Below the pieces are notes generated by a model. The model saw nothing but the letters and a program-made list of their open reading frames with translations. It was not told the origin of the DNA and did no database searches. Below, in pieces: positions 30,119-39,300 of a DNA stretch of 64,000 nt. Source of the stretch: JAEUMG01 sp963805405. Its GTDB lineage: Bacteria > Pseudomonadota > Alphaproteobacteria > Rhizobiales > Aestuariivirgaceae. Each line of letters opens with the position of its first letter. Position 1 is the stretch's first letter. Made by a program: the position numbers and the translations under genes. Location: the NCBI GenBank assembly GCA_963805405.1, contig CAWDUC010000002.1:1-64000 (forward strand). Direction: 5' to 3'.

Positions 30119-31063
30119 CTATTCCTTGATCTTCCAGGTCTTCATGACATCGACCGTATGATCGAATGACAGGATGCCGGCATCGGAGCCGAGACCGGTC
30201 GCCACCAGTCCGGCGGCGGCCTGCGCAAAGCGCACCGAAGTGTGCGGATCCATCTTGTTATGCAGCGCCGCGATGAAGCCGGCATCGAAAGCATCGCCGC
30301 AACCGGTCGTATCGACGACCTTGATGTCATAGGCCTTGCTCTTGAAGCGCGTGCCGTCGCGATGGGCGTAATAGGCCCCCTCGCCGCCAAGCGTGAAGAC
30401 GCAGCAGGCAGCACCATTGTCGATATAGAAGCGCGCGCAATCTTCCGGCGTCGATTGTCCGCTCATGTCGCGGGCTTCCTCGATCGACGGCATGAAGTAA
30501 TCGATGAAGGGAAGCAATGGCTTGACGATGCCGATGGTTTCGGCGCTCGCCGCGATGAGGTCGAACGTCACCATGCGCCCACGCCGCTTGGCTTCCTGAA
30601 GCAGGATGCGGCTCGGCTCGCCATCGAGCTTCTTCAACAGGCCGGTGCCGCCGAGATGGATGATCGGCGCATCGAAGACCTGGTCATAGGCCGAGGGCGG
30701 AACATCGAAATGATCGGAAGCGCCGCGCACATGCAGCGCCGGCCGTTCGCCATTGCGCCTGACATTGAGGATCGTGGCCGAGGTCTGGATGCCCTTCAAC
30801 TGCTGCATCGCCGAGACGTCGATGCCGTGCTTCTTCAAAGTGAGGAGGACCCAATCGGCCTTCTCGTCATCGCCGACCGCGCCCACCGCCAGGCTCTTGA
30901 GCCCGAGCTTTGCGGTGTCGACGACGGTGCCGCCCGCAGTGCCGGCGACGGTCAGCCTGATCTCCTCGATGAAATCGACATTGCCGCGATCGGGGATGCG
31001 GTCGATCGGCCGGCCGAGTACATCGAGTATATAGAGCCCGATGACCGAGACGTCATGCTTCAT
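30119..31063 (-). CDS. PfkB-family carbohydrate kinase
   Basis: Intact, 314 residues. The catalytic anion-hole motif is VVDTTGCGDAFDAGFIAAL, with the base Asp. The N-terminal GG region is TVAGTAGGTVVDTAKLGL. The family (ribokinase, fructokinase, adenosine kinase, 2-keto-3-deoxygluconate kinase) phosphorylates sugars with ATP. It is coupled to the SDR upstream (nine-base gap) and the Gfo/Idh enzyme downstream, so it likely phosphorylates a sugar made by these oxidoreductases. Confidence 0.87.
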   Translation of the reverse strand: MKHDVSVIGLYILDVLGRPIDRIPDRGNVDFIEEIRLTVAGTAGGTVVDTAKLGLKSLAVGAVGDDEKADWVLLTLKKHGIDVSAMQQLKGIQTSATILNVRRNGERPALHVRGASDHFDVPPSAYDQVFDAPIIHLGGTGLLKKLDGEPSRILLQEAKRRGRMVTFDLIAASAETIGIVKPLLPFIDYFMPSIEEARDMSGQSTPEDCARFYIDNGAACCVFTLGGEGAYYAHRDGTRFKSKAYDIKVVDTTGCGDAFDAGFIAALHNKMDPHTSVRFAQAAAGLVATGLGSDAGILSFDHTVDVMKTWKIKE

Positions 31064-31072
31064 GTCATCGCC

Positions 31073-31831
31073 TCAGTAAGTCGCGCGGCCGCCCGAGAGG
31101 TCGAAGGTGAAACCCGTCGTGAAGCTGCAGGCCGGCGAAACAGTCCAGGCGATGAGGCTCGCGGCCTCGTCGAGTTCGCCGCAGCGCTTCATCGGAATCT
31201 TGTCGGTCATGTACTTGACCTGCGCATCGGGAAGTGCGGCCACCATCGGCGTGCGGATCACCGCCGGCGCCAGCGCGTTGATGGTGATGCCGGTCTCCGC
31301 ATAATCCTTGCCCATAGCCTTGACGAGACCGATCATCCCGGCCTTGGTCGCCGAATAAGCCGCCATGCCGGGATTGCCTTCCTTGCCGGCGATCGAGGCG
31401 ATGTGAAGAATGCGGCCATAGCCGCGCTCCAGCATGTGCGGCAGCACCGCCTGCGAGGCGATGAGCGCACCTTTCAGATTGATCTCATAGACGCGATCGA
31501 AATCCTCAAGCGAGACGTCATGTGTCTTGATGCCGGTCTTGCCGGTGATGCCGGCGCAATTGACGAGGCCATCCAACTGGCCGTGCGTCTTGATGATGGA
31601 GGCGACGGCCGCGTTCAATTTGGCGGGATGGACGACATCGGCCACTTCCGCGCTTGCCTTGCCGCCGGCCCTTGTGATGCTGTCGGCGGCGTCGCGAGCG
31701 CCGGCCTCGTCGCGATCGATACAGGCGATCGTAACGCCCTGCCCGGCCAGGAATACCGCCGTGGCACGCCCGATCCCGCTTGCAGCCCCGATCACCGCGA
31801 CCACATAGGGTTGCTTGTCGAAATAATTCAT
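31073..31831 (-). CDS. Short-chain dehydrogenase/reductase (SDR)
   Basis: Intact, 252 residues. The cofactor site is VAVIGAASGIGRATAVFLAG with acidic IDRDEAG (NAD preference). The NAG motif region is VNCAGITGKTG. Ser-Tyr-Lys are in HIASIAGKEGNPGMAAYSATKAGM (quoted to the active-site part). RMTPMVAALPD-type substrate loop IRTPMVAALPDAQ. First gene of the operon SDR-kinase-Gfo/Idh on the minus strand, preceded by GGGGG as ribosome site, and divergent from another SDR at 31944. Confidence 0.87.
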   Translation of the reverse strand: MNYFDKQPYVVAVIGAASGIGRATAVFLAGQGVTIACIDRDEAGARDAADSITRAGGKASAEVADVVHPAKLNAAVASIIKTHGQLDGLVNCAGITGKTGIKTHDVSLEDFDRVYEINLKGALIASQAVLPHMLERGYGRILHIASIAGKEGNPGMAAYSATKAGMIGLVKAMGKDYAETGITINALAPAVIRTPMVAALPDAQVKYMTDKIPMKRCGELDEAASLIAWTVSPACSFTTGFTFDLSGGRATY

Positions 31832-31943
31832 GACGCCCCCATTTCTGTTGGGCGCAGTTTATGGCGGTGCGCCTTAAAACAAGCAAGCCTGACGCTTGCA
31901 TGGGTGCCGCTCTCGATTAGGATGGCGCCGGGAGGATTTTCCA

Positions 31944-32711
31944 ATGTCGTGGATTGATCGATTTTCCATCAAGGGCAAGCGCGCTTTGGTGACCGGCGCT
32001 TCGAAAGGCATCGGCCTCGAAATTTGCGCGGTCCTGTCGGAAGCGGGCGCCGATATCGCAGCGGTGGCGCGCGACAAGCAGGGCCTCGCCGAAGCGAAAT
32101 CGCTGGTCGAGAAAAACGGCCGGCGTTGCGCGGTGATCGAGGCCGATCTCGCCGAAGCCGACGAAACGCGCCATGCGGCACGCGCCGCCCTGAAGGAATT
32201 CGGCACCATCGACATTCTCGTCAACAATGCCGGCATCGCACTTGTCGAACCGTTGCTCAAGGCAAGCGTCGACAACTGGGACCGCACCATGGCGGTCAAT
32301 CTGCGGGCACCCTTCATACTTGCGCAGGAACTGGCGCCGGCGATGATCGCGCAGAAATCCGGCAAGATCATCAATATCTCATCCCAGGCCGGCGTCATCG
32401 GGCTCGACGATCATGCCGCCTATTGCGCGTCCAAGGGCGGTATCAATCAATTGACTCGCGTCATGACCAGCGAATGGGCGCGCCATGGCATCAATTGCAA
32501 TGGCGTCTGCCCCAACATCATTCTGACGCCGATGGGCGAGCAGGTCTGGGGCGATCCGGCGAAGAGCAAGCCGATGCGCGACAAGACTCCGCTCGGCCGC
32601 TTCGGCAAGCCCGTCGAGGTCGCCGACCTCGTTCTCTACCTCGCCTCGCCGGCCTCGAACTTCGTCAATGGCGAGATGATCATGATCGATGGCGGTTTCA
32701 CGGCGCTTTGA
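31944..32711 (+). CDS. Short-chain dehydrogenase/reductase (SDR)
   Basis: Intact, 255 residues from ATG 31944 behind GGGAGG (31930-31935). The cofactor motif is RALVTGASKGIGLEICAVL; the NNAG motif is VNNAGIALVEP; the catalytic Ser/Tyr/Lys are in INISSQAGVIGLDDHAAYCA and SKGG. It ends GEMIMIDGGFTAL, like gluconate 5-dehydrogenase and related sugar or polyol dehydrogenases. Its last 14 bases overlap the 3-prime end of the convergent iron-permease-like gene. Confidence 0.87.
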   Translation: MSWIDRFSIKGKRALVTGASKGIGLEICAVLSEAGADIAAVARDKQGLAEAKSLVEKNGRRCAVIEADLAEADETRHAARAALKEFGTIDILVNNAGIALVEPLLKASVDNWDRTMAVNLRAPFILAQELAPAMIAQKSGKIINISSQAGVIGLDDHAAYCASKGGINQLTRVMTSEWARHGINCNGVCPNIILTPMGEQVWGDPAKSKPMRDKTPLGRFGKPVEVADLVLYLASPASNFVNGEMIMIDGGFTAL

Positions 32712-33174
32712 GCTTGTGCTTGCGCGGGTGATGCGGCGCTACCGATTTGACCCGCGGCACGCCGGCCGGGCGTCCGTCATCGTCGGTTTCCCATTCGAGA
32801 TCGACGCCGAGTTCCTTGGCGTGTGCGGCAAGATGCGAATAGCGCTCATGGAGCTGGTCGATCTCGGCCTCCGTCATGTTTTCCAGATCGATGAGCGCAT
32901 TGCTCGCGCCCTTGGTGGCGCGGATCAATTCGTCCATCTTGATTTGCAGCGCCTTGGTATCCCGGTTCTGCGAATTCTGGATCAGGAATACCATCAGGAA
33001 GGTAACGATCGTTGTTCCGGTGTTGATGGTGAGTTGCCAGACGTCGGAAAAACCGAAAAGCGGACCGGCAAAAGCCCAGATTATAACGACGAGACCGGCG
33101 GTCGCGAATGCGACGGGGCTCCCGGCCCAACGCGATGCAGCCGATGCAAAATGGGAAAAGGCTTTGGCTAGCAT
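32698..33174 (-). CDS. Low-affinity iron permease family protein
   Basis: Intact, 158 residues. Two membrane spans (SPVAFATAGLVVIIWAFAGP, DVWQLTINTGTTIVTFLMVF) are followed by the family signature LIQNSQNRDTKALQIKMDEL and a cytoplasmic helical tail with NALIDLENMTEAEIDQLHERY. The name comes from a fungal Fet4 relationship; bacterial members have no proven function. It ends in a basic, His-rich tail (APHHPRKHKLKAP). Confidence 0.82.
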   Translation of the reverse strand: MLAKAFSHFASAASRWAGSPVAFATAGLVVIIWAFAGPLFGFSDVWQLTINTGTTIVTFLMVFLIQNSQNRDTKALQIKMDELIRATKGASNALIDLENMTEAEIDQLHERYSHLAAHAKELGVDLEWETDDDGRPAGVPRVKSVAPHHPRKHKLKAP

Positions 33175-33204
33175 GACGTCGGCTCCCCGTGGCCTGCGCT
33201 CATA

Positions 33205-34459
33205 CTAGCGCGGCTCGAAGAGTTTTGCTCCCCGCGATTTTCGGCCGCGGACCCAGGCCGCGGCGATGTCGGCGGCGATGACGCTGAAGGTGATGCCATT
33301 GCCGCCGGCGCCCAGCACCGCAAGGCAACGCCTCAGGCCGTCGGGCTCGGCGATGATCGGCAGGCCGTCATCCGTCTCGGCAAAATTGCCGGCCCATTGA
33401 TGAGCGATTTCAAGCCTGCGTCCCGGCAATAGCTTCCGCAGTTTCTGCAGGATGGTTTTTGATTTCGAGGCAATCAGACGATCGCGCGCCGCTTCATCGG
33501 CGAAGTCTTCATCTTCGCCGCCCGCGACAATGCGATTGTCGGGCGTCGTGCGCAGATAGAGATAGGGATCGGAGGCCTCCCAGACGATCCTGCGATCCGG
33601 CCAAAGCTCATCGGCTGCCAAAGGCTTCGTCGCGAGCGCCCAGGTCGAGATGACACGATAGGACGAGCGCGGGATCTGTTTGAGCGTTTCATAGCCCGTA
33701 GCGAAGATTACATGGCGCGCTTCGAACGCCCTGCCGTCCTTGGTGAGAAGACCGACCCGGTCAGGCCCCGACTCGCAGGCCGTGACCTCCACGGGACTGA
33801 CAAGCCTCGCGCCATTGGCCTGGGCGCGCGACAGCTAGCGCCTTCGCCAGCCTCACCGGATCGACCTCGCCGGCGACGCGCGAGACGATCGCCCCGGAAC
33901 GGTCGAAGCCGTATGTATCGCGAAGCTCGTTTCCGTCCACGAAGTACGACGGAAGGTTGGATTTCTCGCGCAACTCTGCCTCGGCCTTGAGCGCGCGATA
34001 GCCATGGGCATCGCCGGCGAGATAGAGCGCCTCGCGGGAGCGCCATCCACAGGCGATGTTATCATCGCGGATCAGGCGCTCGAGCGTGCGGACGGCAGCG
34101 AGCGAGAGCCGATAGACATCGCGCGCCTGTTGCAGCCCGCGGCGTTCGACGAGTTCGCTCAGCGTGCGATCGATGTCCCACTGGATGAGAGCGGTGCTGG
34201 CGGCTGTGCTTCCATGCATTGGCGCCCGGCGATCGAGAATGAGAACGCTCTGGCCGAGCCCCGTCAGGCGATGCGCAACGAGAGCGCCGGTGATCCCGGC
34301 GCCGACGACAATCGCATCCCATAGTTTACGCGGCGCATCGGAAGCGATCTTGAGGCGGGGCTCCCCCTTGGCCAGCCAATACGGATCGCCGCCGCGCAAT
34401 TTCCGCTTGTGAGTGACCATGCCGCGCTCAGAACGCGGAATGGCACCGGGGGTTCCCAT
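33205..34459 (-). CDS. DAO-family FAD-dependent oxidoreductase (one frameshift)
   Basis: About 417 residues. The FAD motif is WDAIVVGAGITGALVAHRL, preceded by a short leader (RGGDPYWLAKGE). The flavin site region is MHGSTAASTALIQWDIDRTL. An extra base near 33836 breaks the frame; removal gives SRAQANGARLVSPVEVTACE. The C-terminus has LYLRTTPDNRIVAGGEDEDF, QWAGNFAETDDGLPIIAEP and GAGGNGITFSVIAADI. The layout resembles gamma-glutamylputrescine or glycine oxidase-like enzymes. ATG 34459 is used; ATG 34420 is an alternative. It lies downstream of the CUT2 sugar operon and may be co-transcribed. Confidence 0.75.
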
Positions 34460-34477
34460 CCCGTGTTGTCAGGAAAA

Positions 34478-35230
34478 CTAGAGCGAAACCGAAATGCCGC
34501 CATCCACGGCGAGGACGTGCCCGTTCACGTAGCTCGCCGCATCGGAGGCAAGAAAGATGACCGCGCCGCCAAGCTCTTCCGGCTTGGCCCAACGGCCCGA
34601 CGGGGTGCGCTTCTCGACCCACGCGGTGAACTCCTTGTCTTCGAGGAGTGCAGTGTTGAGTTCGGTGGCGAAATAGCCAGGCGCGATCGCATTGACCGTG
34701 ACCCCGTACCGCCCGATCTCCGCCGCCATCGATTTTGTCAGTCCATGCAATCCCGACTTCGCGGCGACATAGCCGTGGATGGTCGGCCGCGACAGAATTC
34801 CGGCGACTGATCCCGTATTGATGATGCGCCCATATTTACGCGGCAGCATGACGCGCGCTGCTTCCCGCGACAGGCGGAAGCAGGATGTAAGATTGGCGGC
34901 GAGGATTCGCTCGAAATCGCTGTCTTCCCATTCGATCAGCGGGCGTCGGTGCTGGATGCCGGCATTGTTGACGAGAATGTCGAGTTTGCCGTGGCGCTTG
35001 ACGATATCGGCAATGGCCTCAGGCCCCGCCTTGGCATCGGTGACGTCGAAGGCCGCATATTCCGCATTTGGTATCTTCGCGGCGACCGCCCGTAACGTCT
35101 CTGGATCACGGCCGTTGAGCACGACGAGCGCGCCGCGGCTGGCCAAGGCCTCGGCCATCGCAACACCAAGCCCGCGCGAGGCACCGGTCACCAGGGCGAT
35201 GCGTCCCTCAAGCGAGAATATGTCTTTCAT
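34478..35230 (-). CDS. Short-chain dehydrogenase/reductase (KduD/gluconate dehydrogenase-like SDR)
   Basis: Intact, 250 residues from ATG 35228-35230 with AAGGGG upstream. The cofactor motif is RIALVTGASRGLGVAMAEAL and the NNAG motif is VNNAGIQHRRPLIEW, a phrase typical of 2-deoxy-D-gluconate 3-dehydrogenase/gluconate 5-dehydrogenase. The active site is INTGSVAGILSRPTIHGYVA followed by AKSG, and the end is GHVLAVDGGISVSL. It is the first gene after the binding protein and its terminator, so it is likely to oxidise the imported sugar or its acid. Confidence 0.85.
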   Translation of the reverse strand: MKDIFSLEGRIALVTGASRGLGVAMAEALASRGALVVLNGRDPETLRAVAAKIPNAEYAAFDVTDAKAGPEAIADIVKRHGKLDILVNNAGIQHRRPLIEWEDSDFERILAANLTSCFRLSREAARVMLPRKYGRIINTGSVAGILSRPTIHGYVAAKSGLHGLTKSMAAEIGRYGVTVNAIAPGYFATELNTALLEDKEFTAWVEKRTPSGRWAKPEELGGAVIFLASDAASYVNGHVLAVDGGISVSL

Positions 35231-35246
35231 CTCAATCCCCTTGTGC

Positions 35247-35272
35247 AAAAAAGGCGGGAGTTGCCTCCCGCC
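35247..35272 (-). terminator. Rho-independent terminator after the CUT2 binding-protein gene
   Basis: On the minus strand a perfect 8-bp stem GGCGGGAG / CTCCCGCC (35265-35272 with 35253-35260), a four-base GCAA loop and six T residues (35247-35252). It lies between the binding-protein stop (35296) and the SDR start (35230), separating transport genes from downstream metabolism. Confidence 0.88.
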
Positions 35273-35295
35273 TCGTAATTGTCAAGCTGAACCGC

Positions 35296-36297
35296 TTACT
35301 TGGCGATGCAGGTATCGGCCGTCTCCGGCGTGCAGACGTCAAGGCCGGTATAGGTCGGGTCGGCCGGAGCGGCCTTTCCGTCCTTCATGTCCTTGAGGGC
35401 CATCATCGTCTTGTAGCCCATTTCGAAGGGACGCTGGCCAACCTGGCCGAGCGAGAAGCCTTCCTTCATCTGGTCGATCTGCACCGGCAAGGTGTCGGCA
35501 ACGATCAGCACGAGCTGCTTCGAAGCGATCTTGTCTTTGTAGGGCGTGACCGCAGCGCGGTTGGCGTCCGGAATGAACTGCGGGAAGCCGCCCGTCGGGA
35601 CGAACACGTCAAGAGTGGGATTCTTGGCCATGATGTCTTCGAACTGCTGAACCGAACGCGGGAAGTCGTCGTCGGTATAGAGCGGGCAACCCTCGATCTC
35701 CGTCCAGCCATTCTGGCCGGCCAAACGTTCGCCGGGCGAAGCATCCGACATTTTACCGGCCAAGGTGTCGCGAATGCCCTGCATGCGTTCATTGTGGTTG
35801 GCTGCAGCAGCGCCACCCGACTGAATGCAGATCGTGCCGCCCTTCGGCTTGAGATTTTGGGCAAGCTTCGCAAGGTTGGTGCCGATCTCGTAATTATGCG
35901 TGCCGATATAAGCGACGCGGAGATCCTTGTTTTCCGGCAGCAGATCCGAGTCCCAGGTGAGAACCGGGATGCCGGCTTCCTTCGCCGCCTGAAGAGCGAC
36001 CGCCATGGCTGCCGCGTTGGAGGGCGAAACGGCGATGCCGTCGACCTTCTTCGCCACGAGATCCTGGACGATCTGCACTTGCTCGTCGCCGCCGCCATGC
36101 TCGCCGGGACCGATATACATGCACTCGATGCTTCCGTTGGATTCCGCTTCGGCCTTCTTGCAGCCGTCGCGGGCTTGATCGAAGAACGGGTTGTTCATGT
36201 TCTTTGGAACCAGCGCGAAGACGTATTTCTGCTGGGCAGAAGCAGCTGCGGTCATTGCGATAAGCGCAACGGCGGCAGCCAGGGCAAACTTCTTCAT
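35296..36297 (-). CDS. CUT2 sugar ABC transporter substrate-binding protein
   Basis: Intact, 333 residues from ATG 36295-36297, with a signal peptide (KKFALAAAVALIAMTAAASA). The mature part begins QKYVFALVPKNMNNPFFDQA, the ribose-binding-protein fold start. VDGIAVSPSNAAAMAVALQ and IPVLTWDSDLLPENKDLRVA match the periplasmic-binding/LacI-like class. It ends with a Cys-containing tail (DVCTPETADTCIAK). Ligand is probably a pentose, hexose or inositol-like sugar. Confidence 0.87.
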   Translation of the reverse strand: MKKFALAAAVALIAMTAAASAQQKYVFALVPKNMNNPFFDQARDGCKKAEAESNGSIECMYIGPGEHGGGDEQVQIVQDLVAKKVDGIAVSPSNAAAMAVALQAAKEAGIPVLTWDSDLLPENKDLRVAYIGTHNYEIGTNLAKLAQNLKPKGGTICIQSGGAAAANHNERMQGIRDTLAGKMSDASPGERLAGQNGWTEIEGCPLYTDDDFPRSVQQFEDIMAKNPTLDVFVPTGGFPQFIPDANRAAVTPYKDKIASKQLVLIVADTLPVQIDQMKEGFSLGQVGQRPFEMGYKTMMALKDMKDGKAAPADPTYTGLDVCTPETADTCIAK

Positions 36298-36352
36298 CTT
36301 ATCTTCCTCCACATTTTACGACGCACGGAAGGCTTGTCGCCCTCCTAGTTTT

Positions 36353-37462
36353 CTAGCGATGCTTTCGGGGAAAAAGGCGTTCCAGCATTGCGGCGACAAG
36401 GGACTTGCCACCGCTCTGCATACCGAGAAGCACCGCGAGAATGATGAAGCCGCCGACAAAGGCGCCTTGCCAATTGGAATCGATCCCGGCCATCAGCAAC
36501 GCGTTGCGTATGACTTCGAGCAATGCCGAGCCGATTATCGCACCGATTGCCGTGCCGGCGCCGCCCATCAGATTGGCGCCGCCGATGACCGTTGCCGCGA
36601 TCACGCGCAACTCATAGCCCTGGCCCATCGCATTGATGGCCGAGCCGTTATAGCCAAGCAGTAAAAGGGAAGCGACCGCGGCCGTGAACGCCGAGAAGAC
36701 ATAGGCCTGGAACTTGATCCAGTCGACCGGAACGCCGGTGAGCCGCGCCGCCTGCTCGTTGCCCCCGATGGCGAAAAGATGCCGGCCCCAGGGCTTGAAA
36801 TTGAAGGCGTAGCCGACCACCAAGGCCAGCGCGATCATCACCCAGAAATGAATCGATATCTGCGGAATCCAATCGGGGATCGAATCGCCCGGCACCTGAT
36901 GCGGCCACTTGGCCTGCCCGATCGCCTTGACGATCGGTGCATCGGGACCAAACTTGTAGAGCATCTGGTTGGCAGAGAAAACGACGGCCAGTGATCGCGC
37001 GATCGACAGCATGCCAAGGGTAACGACGAACGAGGGCATGCCGACATAGGCGACGAAAAACCCGTTGAAGGCACCACAAGCGAGGCCCGAAAGCATGCCC
37101 ATCGCGAACGCGATATACCAGGGATACTCCCAGGTGAGGAACAATCCGGCGACGATGGCAACAAGGCCCATGATAGACCCGACCGAGAGGTCGATCCCGC
37201 CGGTGATGATCACCACGGTCATGCCGAGCGCCATGATGCCAAATGGCGCGAAGTTGCGAGTCATGTTGGCGGCGTTTTCGACCGTGCCGAAAGTCGGCTC
37301 GACCCGGGTCATCACCGCAATCAAGACAAGCAGGGCCATCGACACCCAGAAAGCCTGGCTCGCCAGCATGCGTTGGAACCAAGTCTGTTCCTTGATGTCG
37401 ACCACGTCCGAGATCGAAGCGTGATCGGTTTTGGGGGCGGTTTGCTCGACGCTATGCTGCAC
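36353..37462 (-). CDS. CUT2 sugar ABC transporter permease (RbsC/FrcC-like)
   Basis: Intact, 369 residues from GTG 37462, with AGGGG upstream; the start overlaps the ATPase 3-prime end by 11 bases. About ten membrane spans with the family phrases GITVVIITGGIDLSVGS-like TVVIITGGIDLSVGSIMGL, VTLGMLSIARSLAVV, and the cytoplasmic loop AIGGNEQAARLTGVPVDWIK. RbsC-type permeases form homodimers and use this EARLTG-type loop to meet the ATPase. Confidence 0.88.
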   Translation of the reverse strand: MQHSVEQTAPKTDHASISDVVDIKEQTWFQRMLASQAFWVSMALLVLIAVMTRVEPTFGTVENAANMTRNFAPFGIMALGMTVVIITGGIDLSVGSIMGLVAIVAGLFLTWEYPWYIAFAMGMLSGLACGAFNGFFVAYVGMPSFVVTLGMLSIARSLAVVFSANQMLYKFGPDAPIVKAIGQAKWPHQVPGDSIPDWIPQISIHFWVMIALALVVGYAFNFKPWGRHLFAIGGNEQAARLTGVPVDWIKFQAYVFSAFTAAVASLLLLGYNGSAINAMGQGYELRVIAATVIGGANLMGGAGTAIGAIIGSALLEVIRNALLMAGIDSNWQGAFVGGFIILAVLLGMQSGGKSLVAAMLERLFPRKHR

Positions 37463-38192
37463 GGATCGCCCCTGTGATCAGGCCGGTGATTTCTTCGGGC
37501 GATGTAAGCGCAGTCGGCTTGTCGGCGACTTTCGTGCCGCGACGCAGAACAATGATGCGGTCGGAAACCGCGAATACGTCGGGCATGCGGTGGCTGATCA
37601 GCATCACGGCAACGCCCTGCCCTTTGAGCCGCCGGATCAATTCGAGAACCTCAGCCACCTGGCGCACCGAAATGGCGGCGGTCGGCTCATCCATCAGCAC
37701 CATCTTGGCATTCGAGAGCCTGGTGCGCGCGATTGCCACCGCCTGGCGCTGGCCACCCGACATTTTCTTCACCAGATCGCGCGGCCGTGTTTCGGACTTG
37801 AGTTCGGCAAAGAGTTCTCCGGAGCGGTCGATCATCGCTTGCTTGTCGAGAATCTGAAAAGGCCACACGCCCTTCTTCAACTCGCGGCCGAGAAACACAT
37901 TCTGGGCGGCGGTCAGATTATCCGCCAATGCCAGGTCCTGGTAGACGACTTCAATCCCCTTGGCGCGGGCATCGAGCGGCTTGTGGAAGTGGCAGATCTC
38001 ATCGTCGACGGCGAGTTCGCCATCGCTCGGCGGAAAATTGCCGGCGATGAGCTTCACCATGGTCGACTTGCCGGCGCCATTGTCGCCCATCAGGCCGACG
38101 ACCTCTCCCGGCTCAACGACAATGCTGACATCGGTCAGCGCCCGGATCGCGCCGAAATTCTTTGAAACATTGCGGATGTCGAGGAGTGTCAT
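37452..38192 (-). CDS. CUT2 sugar ABC transporter ATP-binding protein, single-domain (FrcA-like)
   Basis: Intact, 246 residues from ATG 38190-38192, with GGGAGGGAAG upstream. Walker A is GDNGAGKSTMVKLIAGN (GxNGAGKS of CUT2), the signature is MSGGQRQAVAIARTRL, Walker B is MVLMDEPTAAISV and the switch is LISHRMPDVFAVSDRI. Most CUT2 ATPases (RbsA, XylG) are about 500 residues with two ATPase halves; this one has a single half, as in the fructose transporter FrcBCA of Sinorhizobium. Two copies are expected per transporter. Confidence 0.87.
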   Translation of the reverse strand: MTLLDIRNVSKNFGAIRALTDVSIVVEPGEVVGLMGDNGAGKSTMVKLIAGNFPPSDGELAVDDEICHFHKPLDARAKGIEVVYQDLALADNLTAAQNVFLGRELKKGVWPFQILDKQAMIDRSGELFAELKSETRPRDLVKKMSGGQRQAVAIARTRLSNAKMVLMDEPTAAISVRQVAEVLELIRRLKGQGVAVMLISHRMPDVFAVSDRIIVLRRGTKVADKPTALTSPEEITGLITGAIRAA

Positions 38193-38372
38193 CCAGCTTC
38201 CCTCCCGAAGCTCCAACCCAGATGCCGGCTCCATGTCCGGTTCTTGTTTCTGGATCGGCTCACTATAGGAGGCGCGACTTGCCATTGCCAGTGAAAAACG
38301 CCGAACCAAGCGCTCAGCCCTCGAGTGGCGCCGGCTGTGGCGCACTTTCGTAACAACCGACGCACGGACTGA

Positions 38373-39147
38373 TCAAAATCGATGATCGATCCCGGTCATC
38401 AGACCGGATTCATCGCTCGCGAGATAGCCGACGGCGCGCGCGACTTCGTCTGTCTTGAGCAGGCGCCCGGTCGGAAGTCCCGCTTCGGCTTTCTTCAGCC
38501 AGCCATCCTTGGCGCCATGATAGGTCTTCATGATCCGGTCTTCGCCCGGCGAATCCATCCAGCCGATGCAAAGCCCGTTCACGCGGATGCCATGGCGCAT
38601 CAGGCTGAAGCCGACATTCTTGGTGAGCGTGATCAGCGCGCCTTTGGAGGCGCAATAGGCGGTAATGAAACTCTGGCCGCCATGGCCCGACATCGAAATG
38701 ATATTGACGATCGTGCCCTTGATCTTCTCCCGCTTCATGACCTTCGCTGCATCCTGCATGAGGAAGAACGGCGCGCGCACATTGATTGCGAACATGCGGT
38801 CGAAGAGTTCGGGGCTTGTGTCCCAGATCGTTCCGCGATCGGTAATGGCGGCGACATTGGCGAGCGTGTCGATGCGACCGAACGCCTTGTCCGCCGCCCT
38901 GATGACCTTTTGGGCATCTTCGACTTTTGCCAAATCGGCAGGCACGAACAGCGATTTGACGCCCTTCTCCTCGAGCGCCTTGCTGACCCGCAACCCATTC
39001 GCTTCGTTGCGGCCACAAATCGCGATGCCTTCAGCGCCGCGATCTGCCATGAGATGTGCGACTTGCTCTCCCAAGCCCTTGCGTGCCGCCGGTCACAACG
39101 GCGATTTTGCCCGCTAATGACAGGTGCTTGTAGGTCGACGCATCCAC
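38373..39147 (-). CDS. Short-chain dehydrogenase/reductase (one frameshift)
   Basis: About 258 residues from a GTG at 39145-39147 (VDASTYKHLSLAGKIAVVTG), with GGGAG upstream. One extra base near 39078 breaks the cofactor motif; repair gives VTGGTQGLGEQVAHLMADRG. The active site is NIISMSGHGGQSFITAYCAS followed by KGA. The C-terminus GLMTGIDHRF differs from the usual GG-end. It is first of the CUT2 block on the minus strand, divergent from the inositol-dehydrogenase-like gene, with 180 bases to the ATPase. Confidence 0.8.
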
Positions 39148-39300
39148 TCTGACGCTCCCATTTCCGACCGCTTGAGCGGATGGAATTTTTGTTCTATTTT
39201 TTCTTTACTCAAGAATGAACGTTGCATAAATGCGCCGGGAAGGCAACGCAAAAATCTGTGCGGCCGCGCTATTTATCACACAAATGGGAGGTTGGTAGGA
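39148..39300. promoter_or_regulatory. Divergent control region with a GGAA-N6-TTC(T) motif
   Basis: The motif GGAATTTTTGTTCT (39182-39195) matches 7 of 8 fixed bases of the GGAA-N6-TTCC site bound by rhizobial IolR, the myo-inositol repressor. The gap separates an SDR/ABC block from an inositol-dehydrogenase-like gene. A Shine-Dalgarno GGGAGG precedes ATG 39301. The assignment rests on one imperfect motif. Confidence 0.35.

Noticed and set aside
30242..31957. 571-residue plus-strand open frame
   Set aside because: It is antisense to the PfkB kinase and SDR genes, with low-complexity composition. The minus-strand genes have full motifs.
39222..39300. Upstream extension of the iolG-like frame
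   Set aside because: The extra codons lie in the promoter region, lack family similarity, and a good ribosome site precedes ATG 39301.
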